Below are positions 1 through 5,570 of a stretch of DNA of 5,570 nucleotides, one piece after another (the first letter of the stretch is position 1; each line of letters opens with the position of its first letter). The DNA lies in contig JAESSU010000226.1 of NCBI GenBank assembly GCA_016763955.1, positions 1 through 5,570 of the forward strand, given 5' to 3'. Below the pieces are notes generated by a model. It saw only the letters and a list, made by a program, of their open reading frames with translations. It did not search any database and was not told the origin of the DNA. Source of the DNA: Phycisphaeraceae bacterium (lineage in GTDB: Bacteria > Planctomycetota > Phycisphaerae > Phycisphaerales > Phycisphaeraceae). A program made the position numbers and the translations under genes.

Positions 1-928
1 CCTTGTTTTGTGGGTTAAAACTGTGATGCAAGCAAAGTGCAGCTTTGATCAAACTTGCCATTGCAGTGGCTGGGCCTACATCGCCTAGTTGCGGCGTAGC
101 GTCGATGGTGATTGCATCGTTGGCAACAATTTTGTCGCAACGTGAGGTTTGATCAATCACTGCGTAGACGGTGTCGCCATCGGTTCGAGCATCAGAAAGT
201 CGTTTGAGAATCATTGCGCCCGCACCATCACAAGTGGGCATGCCCGTTGTATTGGCTGCTACATGTCGGATGTCGCATCCTTGTTCTACCGAACCCACAA
301 GGGCAGTATTGATCTCGCCGCGTCTTAGTGATGTGACCGCTTGGGCGATGGCATGTAATGCGGAAGTCTGTTCGCTGGAGATCGTAAAGCTTGGCCCGCC
401 GACTTTAAATGCGCGAGCGATGCGTGATGCGACAATGCCTCCTAACGCCCCCATCGTGCGGTTAGCAGTTAATGGCGGATTCATTGCATCACGTAATTGT
501 GTGAGCCAAATGTCACTTGGTTTAACACCTAGTTGTGTTGCCCAATTTTTGGATTGGTTCGCTAACTCCCACCGCAGATGAAAGTTGGTGGTGTTCATGT
601 CCAAGCCGATGCCGATGTACACGCCCATGTCCAATCGCGGTTCTTGAACGTGTTCAATCCCCGCGTCATTTAGTGCATCAGCCGCTGCAAGGAGCATGAG
701 CAATTGCTGGGGCAGCATGTCCTGCAACTCTGTGGGCGGGATACGAAAACGCCCTAGCGGCAGCGAGATATCTTTGATGGCATGTCCGACTTGATCCGCA
801 AGCCCAACACCCCATGTACCCGTGAGTGAATGGGGTTCTTGTTCTTGACCCTCCAGAAATAAGGTTCGCAGGTCATCAATATTTTTGTAAGGCCCAAAGT
901 GCCCCGCCATGCCCACAATGGCAATAGG
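1..928 (-). other. Chain length factor (CLF) domain, KS-like but lacking the catalytic triad; incomplete at window edge
   Basis: The domain restarts a KS fold at residue 475 (PIAIVGM) and keeps fold landmarks such as GPSF (653-656), GAGAMILKRLSDA (709-721) and SLIKAALCL (766-774). Against the KS, the nucleophilic cysteine is replaced by Gln661 in ISSEQTS (codon 370-368), the SNVGH histidine aligns with Asp757, and about 65 residues that include the HGTGT histidine are absent between Tyr729 and Asp757. It should be catalytically dead for condensation and pair with the KS to shape chain length, as in PfaC and in type II KS-beta. Confidence 0.88.
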
Positions 929-2350
929 CTCATCACTTTCAACGTGAAGTTGCGGGACGGCAATCATCGCTTTGCGATCTTGGTATTCTTCAAGCAGCAC
1001 ATGAGCGTTGATACCGCCAAAGCCAAACGCGCTGACAGCCGCCTTGCGTGAGTTGCCTTGTTTGACTTCCCAGTCACGCGGTTTTGCCAAGACTTCAAAC
1101 GGACTGTTTTTCATGTCCATTTTGGGATTGGGCGCGGTGAAGTTTGCAGTAGGTGGAAGTTTTTGTTCTTTGATTGCCAGCAACGTTTTGATCAAACCCG
1201 CAGCGCCTGCACCGGTGAGCAGATGCCCGACGTTACTTTTAACCGAACCAATCACGCAACGGTTACCACCTCGGTTTTTCAAAGCTTCCGGAGGCGTGGC
1301 CCAGAGATTTTTTAGGCTGGTGAATTCGACGTTGTCACCGATGGGGGTTCCTGTGCCATGGCATTCGATGTGATCGACATCGGTGGGGTGCCATTGTGCT
1401 AATTGATAAGCACTGTGCATAGCGCGTCCTTGTCCTTGGACATCCGGGGCCATGATGTTGCCGGTGATATCGTTGGAGAGTCCGATCGCGCTGATGGTTG
1501 CGTAGATGTGGTCATCATGTGCCAGTGCATCATTGAGTCGTTTGAGGATCAACATGCCTGCACCTTCGCCGACGACTAAGCCGTCTGCGCGATCTGAAAA
1601 CGGGGCGCAAATGCCGGTGGCTGAAAGTGCGTGAAGTTGGCTGAATCCCATTTGAGTGTAGAGGCAGTCAGGCCTAGAAAGTCCGCCGGTGATCATGGCA
1701 TCACTGCGATGGGCAAGCAGTTCATCGCAGGCATATTTCAGTGAATACAATGATGAAGCGCAAGCTGCATCAAGGGTGTGAGCGCCGCCGCCAATGCCTA
1801 GGGTTTGAGCAAGTAGTCCGCCGGGAAGTCCTGCGACATAGCGGTTAAGTTGGTGGGTTGGGGTGTGTGTCCAATCGACTTTTTGTCCCAGTGTTTTGGA
1901 TACTGCCGCAGCATATGCAGGGCCGATGACTTGTAGGGCATGTTTTGAGACAGAATCAGTAGGTAAGGCGATGTTGCCAATGATAATGCCCACGCGCGTT
2001 GGATCAACGCTGTGCATGTTTGCATCGTCCCATGCTTGATGGCCTGCATGGATTGCAAGATGGTTCATTACATCTAGTTGTAGGATCAGTTGCGAAAGAT
2101 CACTGTCAAGGTTTAGTCGGTTGATGTCGAGTGTGAAATTTTCGACAAAGCAGGCGCGGTGACTGTACACACGATCGGGCTGTGTGTCGGACGATAACGC
2201 GTCATCAGGGGATAGCGTCCAGCGATTCGGGGGCGCTGTTTTGGACGCGGCGTGTCCTGCAAGGATGTTAGCCCAGAACGTTGGTAAATCCGCTGCATCG
2301 GGAAAAATTCCGCCGATGCCTACAATGGCAATCCGGTCCGACACGTTCAC
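1..2350 (-). CDS. pfaC: PfaC-like ketosynthase-chain length factor subunit (KS-CLF...), 3' end outside window
   Basis: The frame is open from a GTG at 2350-2348 to the left edge: 783 complete codons with no stop. This is the condensing subunit of the synthase. Residues 5-455 are a complete ketosynthase with Cys197, His331 and His376 all present. Residues 475-783 are a second KS-like domain that has lost these residues and fits a chain length factor. KS followed by CLF is the order at the N terminus of PfaC, which normally continues into two FabA-like dehydratases; those would lie beyond the left edge. The GTG start is supported by an AAGGTG Shine-Dalgarno 5 bases upstream, by the 4-base overlap with the upstream stop, and by the KS fold beginning at residue 6 (IAIVGIGG). 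A second in-frame GTG two codons later (2344-2342) has poorer spacing. Myxobacterial Pfa3 and thraustochytrid ORFB fuse an acyltransferase to KS-CLF, so one may follow here too. KS-CLF assignment is strong; the pfaC symbol is by architecture. Confidence 0.92.
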   Translation of the reverse strand, partial: MNVSDRIAIVGIGGIFPDAADLPTFWANILAGHAASKTAPPNRWTLSPDDALSSDTQPDRVYSHRACFVENFTLDINRLNLDSDLSQLILQLDVMNHLAIHAGHQAWDDANMHSVDPTRVGIIIGNIALPTDSVSKHALQVIGPAYAAAVSKTLGQKVDWTHTPTHQLNRYVAGLPGGLLAQTLGIGGGAHTLDAACASSLYSLKYACDELLAHRSDAMITGGLSRPDCLYTQMGFSQLHALSATGICAPFSDRADGLVVGEGAGMLILKRLNDALAHDDHIYATISAIGLSNDITGNIMAPDVQGQGRAMHSAYQLAQWHPTDVDHIECHGTGTPIGDNVEFTSLKNLWATPPEALKNRGGNRCVIGSVKSNVGHLLTGAGAAGLIKTLLAIKEQKLPPTANFTAPNPKMDMKNSPFEVLAKPRDWEVKQGNSRKAAVSAFGFGGINAHVLLEEYQDRKAMIAVPQLHVESDEPIAIVGMAGHFGPYKNIDDLRTLFLEGQEQEPHSLTGTWGVGLADQVGHAIKDISLPLGRFRIPPTELQDMLPQQLLMLLAAADALNDAGIEHVQEPRLDMGVYIGIGLDMNTTNFHLRWELANQSKNWATQLGVKPSDIWLTQLRDAMNPPLTANRTMGALGGIVASRIARAFKVGGPSFTISSEQTSALHAIAQAVTSLRRGEINTALVGSVEQGCDIRHVAANTTGMPTCDGAGAMILKRLSDARTDGDTVYAVIDQTSRCDKIVANDAITIDATPQLGDVGPATAMASLIKAALCLHHSFNPQNK
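986..2338 (-). other. Ketosynthase (KS) domain with intact Cys-His-His triad
   Basis: This 3-ketoacyl-ACP synthase domain (residues 5-455) carries out decarboxylative condensation of malonyl-ACP with the acyl chain. The nucleophile is Cys197 in LDAACASS (codon 1762-1760). The two histidines are His331 in ECHGTGTP and His376 in SNVGH, with Lys371 nearby in GSVKSNVGH. The C-terminal FGFGGINAHV signature is at about 442-451. Segments such as SRPDCLYTQMGFSQLHALS (225-243) and GLSND (290-294) resemble those of PfaC-type KS domains more than modular PKS ones. Confidence 0.95.
2347..2350 (-). other. 4-base stop/start overlap (GTGA) coupling the two synthase genes
   Basis: In the sense strand the TGA stop of the PfaA-like gene shares bases with the GTG start of the PfaC-like gene, giving GTGA. 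Such overlaps normally mean one transcript and translational coupling, which would help keep the two subunits in balance. Confidence 0.9.
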
Positions 2351-5300
2351 GCTTGCACCTTCTGTCCGAGCTGGTTGTCGGTAAATGCCTCACGCAATGA
2401 CATATCGGTGATGCAGTGGTAGCCGGTTATCTGGGCGACAAGTTTCCCAACACTGTCGAGCAGTTCCACGTTACATGTAACTTGATGGGCAGTCTGTTTC
2501 ACGATCCGGCAGATGCAGGTTGTGCCCGAAGAAGGCAGGCGGCTGGTGAACTGCTGATAGTGATCAATGTGCGTCGGCAGTGAGGGCATGTTGAGCTTGT
2601 GCTGCGTCCAGAGAATCATCAGTTGGAAGATGCCATCAATGAGCAGCGGATCAGTGAGCCAAGTTGTGCGTGTGGGGTGATTGATCCATTGGTTTGGAGA
2701 GGGCGCACTGTTTAAGCGCCCGCTGATCCCCAGATCATCACAAGCATCGACTCCTTGGATGGCATGTAGTTGCTCACCATGAAAGGGTAGGCCCGGTGTG
2801 GTGTAGATTTTGTCATTGGATAAGGCGTAGGGCCTTTGCGGTGCTGGCATGTCTGAAGGGTCAGCGGCAGGATGGGCGTGGCCTAAAATCACCGTTGCGC
2901 GGGCATGAAGTATTTTGCCGTTTTGACCACTTCGGATTTCAGCACAGGCCTGCTCAGTTTGCCCGTCTATCTCTGCGATAGCTGCTCGGATTTGGAGTGT
3001 CACTTCGTCTTGATCACCGACGATGACTCCCTTGAAAATATTGAAATCTTTTATGCCCAACATCGCTGAGCCTGGATTTTCGATGATGGCAGCATGCACG
3101 AGATATTCAATCATCATCGCAGCGGGAAGGACCGCTTTGCCATGCATGACATGGTCTTTAAGTACCGGCAGATGTTCAACACTTACGAGACGTTCAAAGG
3201 CCAAAGGTAGCTGCGGTGTTTGAGCTGATGCGATTGTTTTTTTTGTCTTGGGCGCAACTTGATCAGACAGAGATTGACTTAAATCACTGCCGCTACCAAG
3301 GATCACAATTTCTACGGGGCCTTCTACGGGGGTGTCGATTTCTCGAGCAAGATAGTTTGCGGCATCGGTTAAGGGGATGACCTGAATACCTTCTTGAACA
3401 AAGAGCTTTTTGAGTTGGCTATTGACCATGCCCCCATCCCAAGGGCCCCAATTGATACTCAATACGCGGCAGTTTGGTCGCAGAAATTTTTGCTGTTGGG
3501 CGAGTTTGTTAAGCGTGTCATTTGCAGCAGCATAGTCAATCTGACCGGTGCGACCAAAGCGTCCAGTGGAACTTGAGAAGGTGACGATGACTTTTAATTC
3601 ATCACGATCCGCTGCTCGCATGAGGTTGGCAAAGCCTTCGACTTTGGTGCCAAAGACCCTGTCAAACTGCTCGGTTGTTTTGTCTTCAATGCGTCGATCC
3701 GCTAGCACGCCTGCACCATGGATAATGCCCGCGACAGGCCCGCGTGTGCGAGCTGCTTCGAGAATTTTATCAATGGCCTTGGCATTGCGAACATCCGCAG
3801 CAGCATAAGTTCCCTTGCCCCCAGCTTGTTCTATGCGGCTAAGGGTTTGCATGATCTGGCGGTTGGCTGCAATTTTTTCATAACGAACTTGTACATCACG
3901 GGGGAGCAAACGTGTTGTAGCGTTGGTGAGAATTACTTTTTTGATGTCCGCTTCTTCTGTGAGCGGGCGGAGCCAGAGGGGTTCATTTTCAGGAATGGAA
4001 CTTCGGCCCACGAGCAACATCCGACACTTGTAAATCCGTGCAAGGGTTACAGCAACTTCTGCGGTGACGCCTCGTGCGCCGCCGGTGACGATGACGGTGT
4101 CCTCATCAGTGAGGGGCAGTTGCTCCGAGAGCTTGTGATCCAAATGCTCCATGACCAATTGTGTTTGTACGATGTTCTGTTCTGTCATGCCCACTTCAAG
4201 CGGGCCGGTGTGCAGCAGCTGCATTGCAATTTGATCGGCAGGCACGTTGTCGGTGATATCAATGACACGGCAAGTAACACTGGGCCATTCATGGGACGCA
4301 GTCTTGACCATGCCCGCTAGTGATGCGCTGATGGGGGATTGAAGCGCTTGGCCGCCTAGACCAAGCTTGCCATCAAGTCTTGTAATGCAGGTCAGTAAAG
4401 CATGGCCGTGTTTGGCCGCAGCTGCTTTGAGCGCATCGCCGAGTTGTCGCATCAATGTAAAGGCATCAATGACCTGCTGCGTGTCCGCTTCATCAGGAAG
4501 CGTGAGGATCAAGCCTGCAATGTCATTGAGATTGGCAAGGTCATCATGCGGGCCAACGATAACAGTGTTGAACTGACGGGATGTTAGTGCATTGGCAAGT
4601 TGCTGTGGCAAGCTTGTGCCATCATCAGCGATGACGAAAGTTTTCTCTTGTGGTAGGTCTAGAGCTTGTTGCGAGTCGGTTGCCAATTCCGCAGTTTGGA
4701 GAATGTGGCGATCAAGTTGAAATTCAAAGGGAACTTGTTGAACGGTGTCCGGAGTGTTTTGAAGGTTCCGGGGGTTTGAAGTGTTGGATGTAAGCGCCAT
4801 CACAGAATCAGCTTTAGTGAGCTGCTGCGACGACGCTACTGCAAAAGGGCTGTTTTTCTCCAAGAAATCGACGATCTGTTGAAGCGTATGTAGCGACGCT
4901 AAATCATCGGGTTTCACGGGCGGAGCATCGGGCATTTTTTCTTGCAAGCTTGAAAGGATTTCCACTCGCTTAATGGAGTCAATGCCCAAGTCTTCATCTA
5001 GGGACATGGAAAGTTCGAGCATTTCAGCGGGATAGCCCGTCTTTTCTGCAACGACTTCAAGGAGTATTTCACTCACACGTGAGTCACATGCTTGGCCGCT
5101 AGCTGGCTCGCAAGCCTGAGGTTGCGAAGGACTATTCCCGGGAGCACTTTCGGGAACACTTCCAGGAGCGCTTCGGGGGGCAGGGATGGAGGCGTTTAGG
5201 AAATCGACGATTTGCTGGAGTGTATGTAGTGATGCTAGGTCATCGGGTTTCACTAGCGGCGCGTCGGGCATTTTTTCTTGCAAGCTTGAAAGGATTTCCA

Positions 5301-5570
5301 CTCGCTTAATCGAGTCAATGCCCAAGTCTTCATCTAGGGACATGGAAAGTTCGAGCATTTCAGTGGGATAGCCGGTCTTCTCTGCAACGACTTCCAAGAG
5401 GACTTCACTCACACGCGAAGCGGCGACAGGTGTGGGCGATGGAGCCGTTGTTGCAACAGGTTGAGGCGCGGGCGTGATCGGAGCTTGTGGGGCAACTTGC
5501 GTGGGAGTCGCTTGCACGGGAGCTTGGACAACGGGTTGTTGAACGACTGGCTGTTGGATCACAGGTTGCA
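2347..5570 (-). CDS. pfaA: PfaA-like multidomain fatty-acid/polyketide synthase subunit (ACP-ACP-KR-DH), 5' end outside window
   Basis: This is the C-terminal part of an iterative type I synthase subunit. It carries the growing acyl chain, reduces the 3-keto group and dehydrates the 3-hydroxy group; it is expected to be cytosolic. Residues are numbered from a GTG codon at 5562-5560. Domains in order are a Pro/Gln/Val-rich linker (1-48), ACP1 (51-122, Ser84), a Pro/Ser/Ala linker (124-161), ACP2 (163-234, Ser196), a structural KR half (about 300-485), a catalytic KR (488-745) and a DH (785-1055). The TGA stop is at 2349-2347. The GTG is probably not the start: the frame stays open to the right edge, and the upstream codons continue the same Gln-Pro-Val-Gln repeat. 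PfaA proteins normally begin with KS and malonyl transferase, which would lie to the right. The next gene overlaps the stop by 4 bases. A heterocyst-glycolipid-type (Hgl) or other secondary-lipid synthase is a possible alternative to a true PUFA synthase. The architecture is clear; the product is not. Confidence 0.93.
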   Translation of the reverse strand, partial: QPVIQQPVVQQPVVQAPVQATPTQVAPQAPITPAPQPVATTAPSPTPVAASRVSEVLLEVVAEKTGYPTEMLELSMSLDEDLGIDSIKRVEILSSLQEKMPDAPLVKPDDLASLHTLQQIVDFLNASIPAPRSAPGSVPESAPGNSPSQPQACEPASGQACDSRVSEILLEVVAEKTGYPAEMLELSMSLDEDLGIDSIKRVEILSSLQEKMPDAPPVKPDDLASLHTLQQIVDFLEKNSPFAVASSQQLTKADSVMALTSNTSNPRNLQNTPDTVQQVPFEFQLDRHILQTAELATDSQQALDLPQEKTFVIADDGTSLPQQLANALTSRQFNTVIVGPHDDLANLNDIAGLILTLPDEADTQQVIDAFTLMRQLGDALKAAAAKHGHALLTCITRLDGKLGLGGQALQSPISASLAGMVKTASHEWPSVTCRVIDITDNVPADQIAMQLLHTGPLEVGMTEQNIVQTQLVMEHLDHKLSEQLPLTDEDTVIVTGGARGVTAEVAVTLARIYKCRMLLVGRSSIPENEPLWLRPLTEEADIKKVILTNATTRLLPRDVQVRYEKIAANRQIMQTLSRIEQAGGKGTYAAADVRNAKAIDKILEAARTRGPVAGIIHGAGVLADRRIEDKTTEQFDRVFGTKVEGFANLMRAADRDELKVIVTFSSSTGRFGRTGQIDYAAANDTLNKLAQQQKFLRPNCRVLSINWGPWDGGMVNSQLKKLFVQEGIQVIPLTDAANYLAREIDTPVEGPVEIVILGSGSDLSQSLSDQVAPKTKKTIASAQTPQLPLAFERLVSVEHLPVLKDHVMHGKAVLPAAMMIEYLVHAAIIENPGSAMLGIKDFNIFKGVIVGDQDEVTLQIRAAIAEIDGQTEQACAEIRSGQNGKILHARATVILGHAHPAADPSDMPAPQRPYALSNDKIYTTPGLPFHGEQLHAIQGVDACDDLGISGRLNSAPSPNQWINHPTRTTWLTDPLLIDGIFQLMILWTQHKLNMPSLPTHIDHYQQFTSRLPSSGTTCICRIVKQTAHQVTCNVELLDSVGKLVAQITGYHCITDMSLREAFTDNQLGQKVQA
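2356..2361 (-). promoter_or_regulatory. Shine-Dalgarno site for the PfaC-like gene
   Basis: The sense-strand AAGGTG lies inside the last codons of the upstream gene, five bases ahead of the GTG at 2350. This spacing favours that GTG over the in-frame GTG at 2344, which would be 11 bases away. Confidence 0.75.
2398..3210 (-). other. Polyketide-synthase-type dehydratase (DH) domain, C-terminal
   Basis: This double-hotdog DH (residues about 785-1055) closes the PfaA-like protein. The first catalytic motif HxxxGxxxxP is exact: His804, Gly808, Pro813. The second motif DxxxQ is present as Asp976-Gly-Ile-Phe-Gln980, 172 residues further on. Both hotdog halves therefore appear intact and the domain is likely to be active in dehydrating 3-hydroxyacyl-ACP. 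A PS-DH at the C terminus after KR is a feature of PfaA, separate from the FabA-like DH pair expected in PfaC. Confidence 0.88.
3328..4101 (-). other. Catalytic ketoreductase (KR) domain
   Basis: This short-chain dehydrogenase-type KR (residues 488-745) reduces 3-ketoacyl-ACP to 3-hydroxyacyl-ACP with NADPH. The cofactor loop is TGGARG (493-498). The catalytic residues appear complete: Lys640 in GTKVEG, Ser664 in FSSST (13 residues before the tyrosine), Tyr677 in DYAAAN and Asn681. The sequence HGAGVLAD at 615-622 keeps the last Asp of the LDD signature of B-type KRs, which suggests a (3R)-hydroxy product; this is an inference. An insert of about 60 residues (about 522-580) between the first strands and the ADVRN segment is longer than in modular PKS KRs but usual in PUFA-type enzymes. 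Confidence 0.92.
4108..4665 (-). other. Structural (non-catalytic) ketoreductase subdomain
   Basis: Residues about 300-485, between ACP2 and the catalytic KR, have the look of the truncated Rossmann subdomain that precedes catalytic KRs in type I synthases. There is a strand-like run around 308-312 (TFVIAD), another at 332-336 (NTVIV), and a conserved-looking region (residues 410-436) with SLAGMVKTASHEWP followed by CRVIDI. It has no cofactor-binding glycine motif and probably only supports the catalytic half. The assignment rests on position and pattern. Confidence 0.75.
4861..5076 (-). other. Acyl carrier protein domain 2 of the PfaA-like protein
   Basis: This second ACP (residues 163-234) has the same LGIDSIKRVEIL motif, with Ser196 as the attachment site (codon 4977-4975). 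It lies 112 residues (336 bases) after ACP1, separated by a 40-residue linker rich in Pro, Ser, Ala and Gly. Tandem ACPs in PUFA synthases act in parallel and raise yield; that role is known for the family and inferred here. Confidence 0.95.
5197..5412 (-). other. Acyl carrier protein domain 1 of the PfaA-like protein
   Basis: This 72-residue ACP domain (residues 51-122) has the phosphopantetheine attachment motif LGIDSIKRVEIL, with the modified serine at Ser84 (codon 5313-5311). The D-S-I-K-R-V-E form is typical of ACPs in PUFA and related secondary lipid synthases. It should be activated by a Sfp-type phosphopantetheinyl transferase (PfaE-type), which is not in view. It differs from ACP2 at only three residues. 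Confidence 0.95.
5520..5570 (-). repeat. Short peptide repeat of the QPVVQ type in the linker before ACP1
   Basis: In the sense direction, codons from the right edge read as consecutive five-residue units QPVIQ, QPVVQ, QPVVQ, then the related APVQA. The repeat passes straight through the GTG at 5562-5560, so that codon reads as an internal valine and not as an initiator. The stretch starts a roughly 50-residue Pro/Ala/Gln/Thr-rich, probably disordered, linker ahead of ACP1. Linkers of this kind are usual around tandem ACPs. Confidence 0.8.

Larger units (their letters stand above)
4861..5412 (-). repeat. Tandem ACP-coding direct repeat, 2 x 216 bases at 336-base period
   Basis: The two ACP-coding units match at about 193 of 216 bases by manual count, and at 69 of 72 residues. 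Differences cluster towards the ends. The middle, around the serine motif, is two perfect blocks of about 47 and 51 bases split by one mismatch in the serine codon region. The linker following each unit is not conserved. This looks like an internal duplication of a whole ACP domain. Confidence 0.93.

Noticed and set aside
171..581. 136-residue open frame on the plus strand
   Set aside because: It is antisense to the CLF domain; the minus-strand frame is continuous and clearly homologous to KS folds. It has no convincing ribosome binding site or domain.
1008..1373. 121-residue plus-strand frame, with a shorter overlapping one at 1058-1315
   Set aside because: Both are antisense to the C-terminal part of the KS (HGTGT to NAHV region). 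They are shadows of the strongly constrained minus-strand coding sequence.
754..2298. Short minus-strand frames at 754-963, 1798-2058 and 2113-2298
   Set aside because: They lie in a different frame from the KS-CLF gene, which runs uninterrupted from 2350 to the left edge. They show no domain.
1..2350. Possible frameshift or pseudogene in the region lacking a long complete frame
   Set aside because: Translating codon by codon from GTG 2350 gives 783 codons with no stop and all KS motifs in one frame. It only appears to lack a gene because the stop codon is beyond the window.
2347..2350. Search for a terminator or promoter between the two genes
   Set aside because: There is no intergenic space; the genes overlap, and I saw no hairpin followed by a T-run at the junction.
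3718..4320. 200-residue open frame on the plus strand
   Set aside because: It lies antisense to the KR and its upstream subdomain, which have a complete motif set on the minus strand. Its translation is Cys- and His-rich with no recognisable domain, and there is no reason to expect a plus-strand gene here.
4934..5277. Runs of six T's (A6 in sense) in both ACP copies as slippage sites
   Set aside because: The run is read GAA-AAA-ATG, which is not in the register of a -1 slippery heptamer, and it is simply shared because the ACP units are duplicates.

Overview
The window is entirely coding on the minus strand. It holds the 3' part of one very large gene and the 5' part of a second, joined by a 4-base overlap. 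Together they form the core of a bacterial iterative type I fatty-acid/polyketide synthase of the PUFA-synthase (Pfa) or 'secondary lipid synthase' kind. Both genes run off the window, so neither end of the operon is visible.

Reading in the direction of transcription (right to left), bases 5570 to 2347 encode the C-terminal part of a PfaA-like subunit: a Pro/Gln-rich linker, two nearly identical acyl carrier protein (ACP) domains, a structural plus catalytic ketoreductase (KR), and a C-terminal polyketide-synthase-type dehydratase (DH). The N-terminal ketosynthase and malonyl transferase usual in PfaA would lie beyond the right edge. Bases 2350 to 1 encode the N-terminal part of a PfaC-like subunit: a ketosynthase (KS) with a full Cys-His-His triad, followed by a degenerate KS-like chain length factor (CLF). 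In the CLF the active cysteine is Gln, the second His position is Asp, and the segment carrying the first His is missing. The dehydratases and possible acyltransferase of this subunit would lie beyond the left edge.

The expected cycle is: KS-CLF condenses malonyl units onto chains carried on the PfaA ACPs, KR reduces the 3-keto group, DH domains dehydrate, and a separate enoylreductase (PfaD-type, not in view) acts at selected steps. No pfaB-like acyltransferase gene separates the two subunits, unlike the usual gammaproteobacterial pfaA-B-C-D order. The layout is closer to the compact two-large-subunit arrangement known from myxobacteria and thraustochytrids.

The organism is a bacterium with moderate GC (roughly half, by eye) and Shine-Dalgarno-led, tightly packed genes. 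A marine lineage carrying secondary lipid synthases, such as a planctomycete, is plausible, but the sequence alone does not settle it. The product (long-chain PUFA, heterocyst-glycolipid-like polyol chain, or another lipid) cannot be read from these domains. I found no RNA genes, mobile elements, CRISPR arrays, promoters or terminators, and there is no intergenic space for them.
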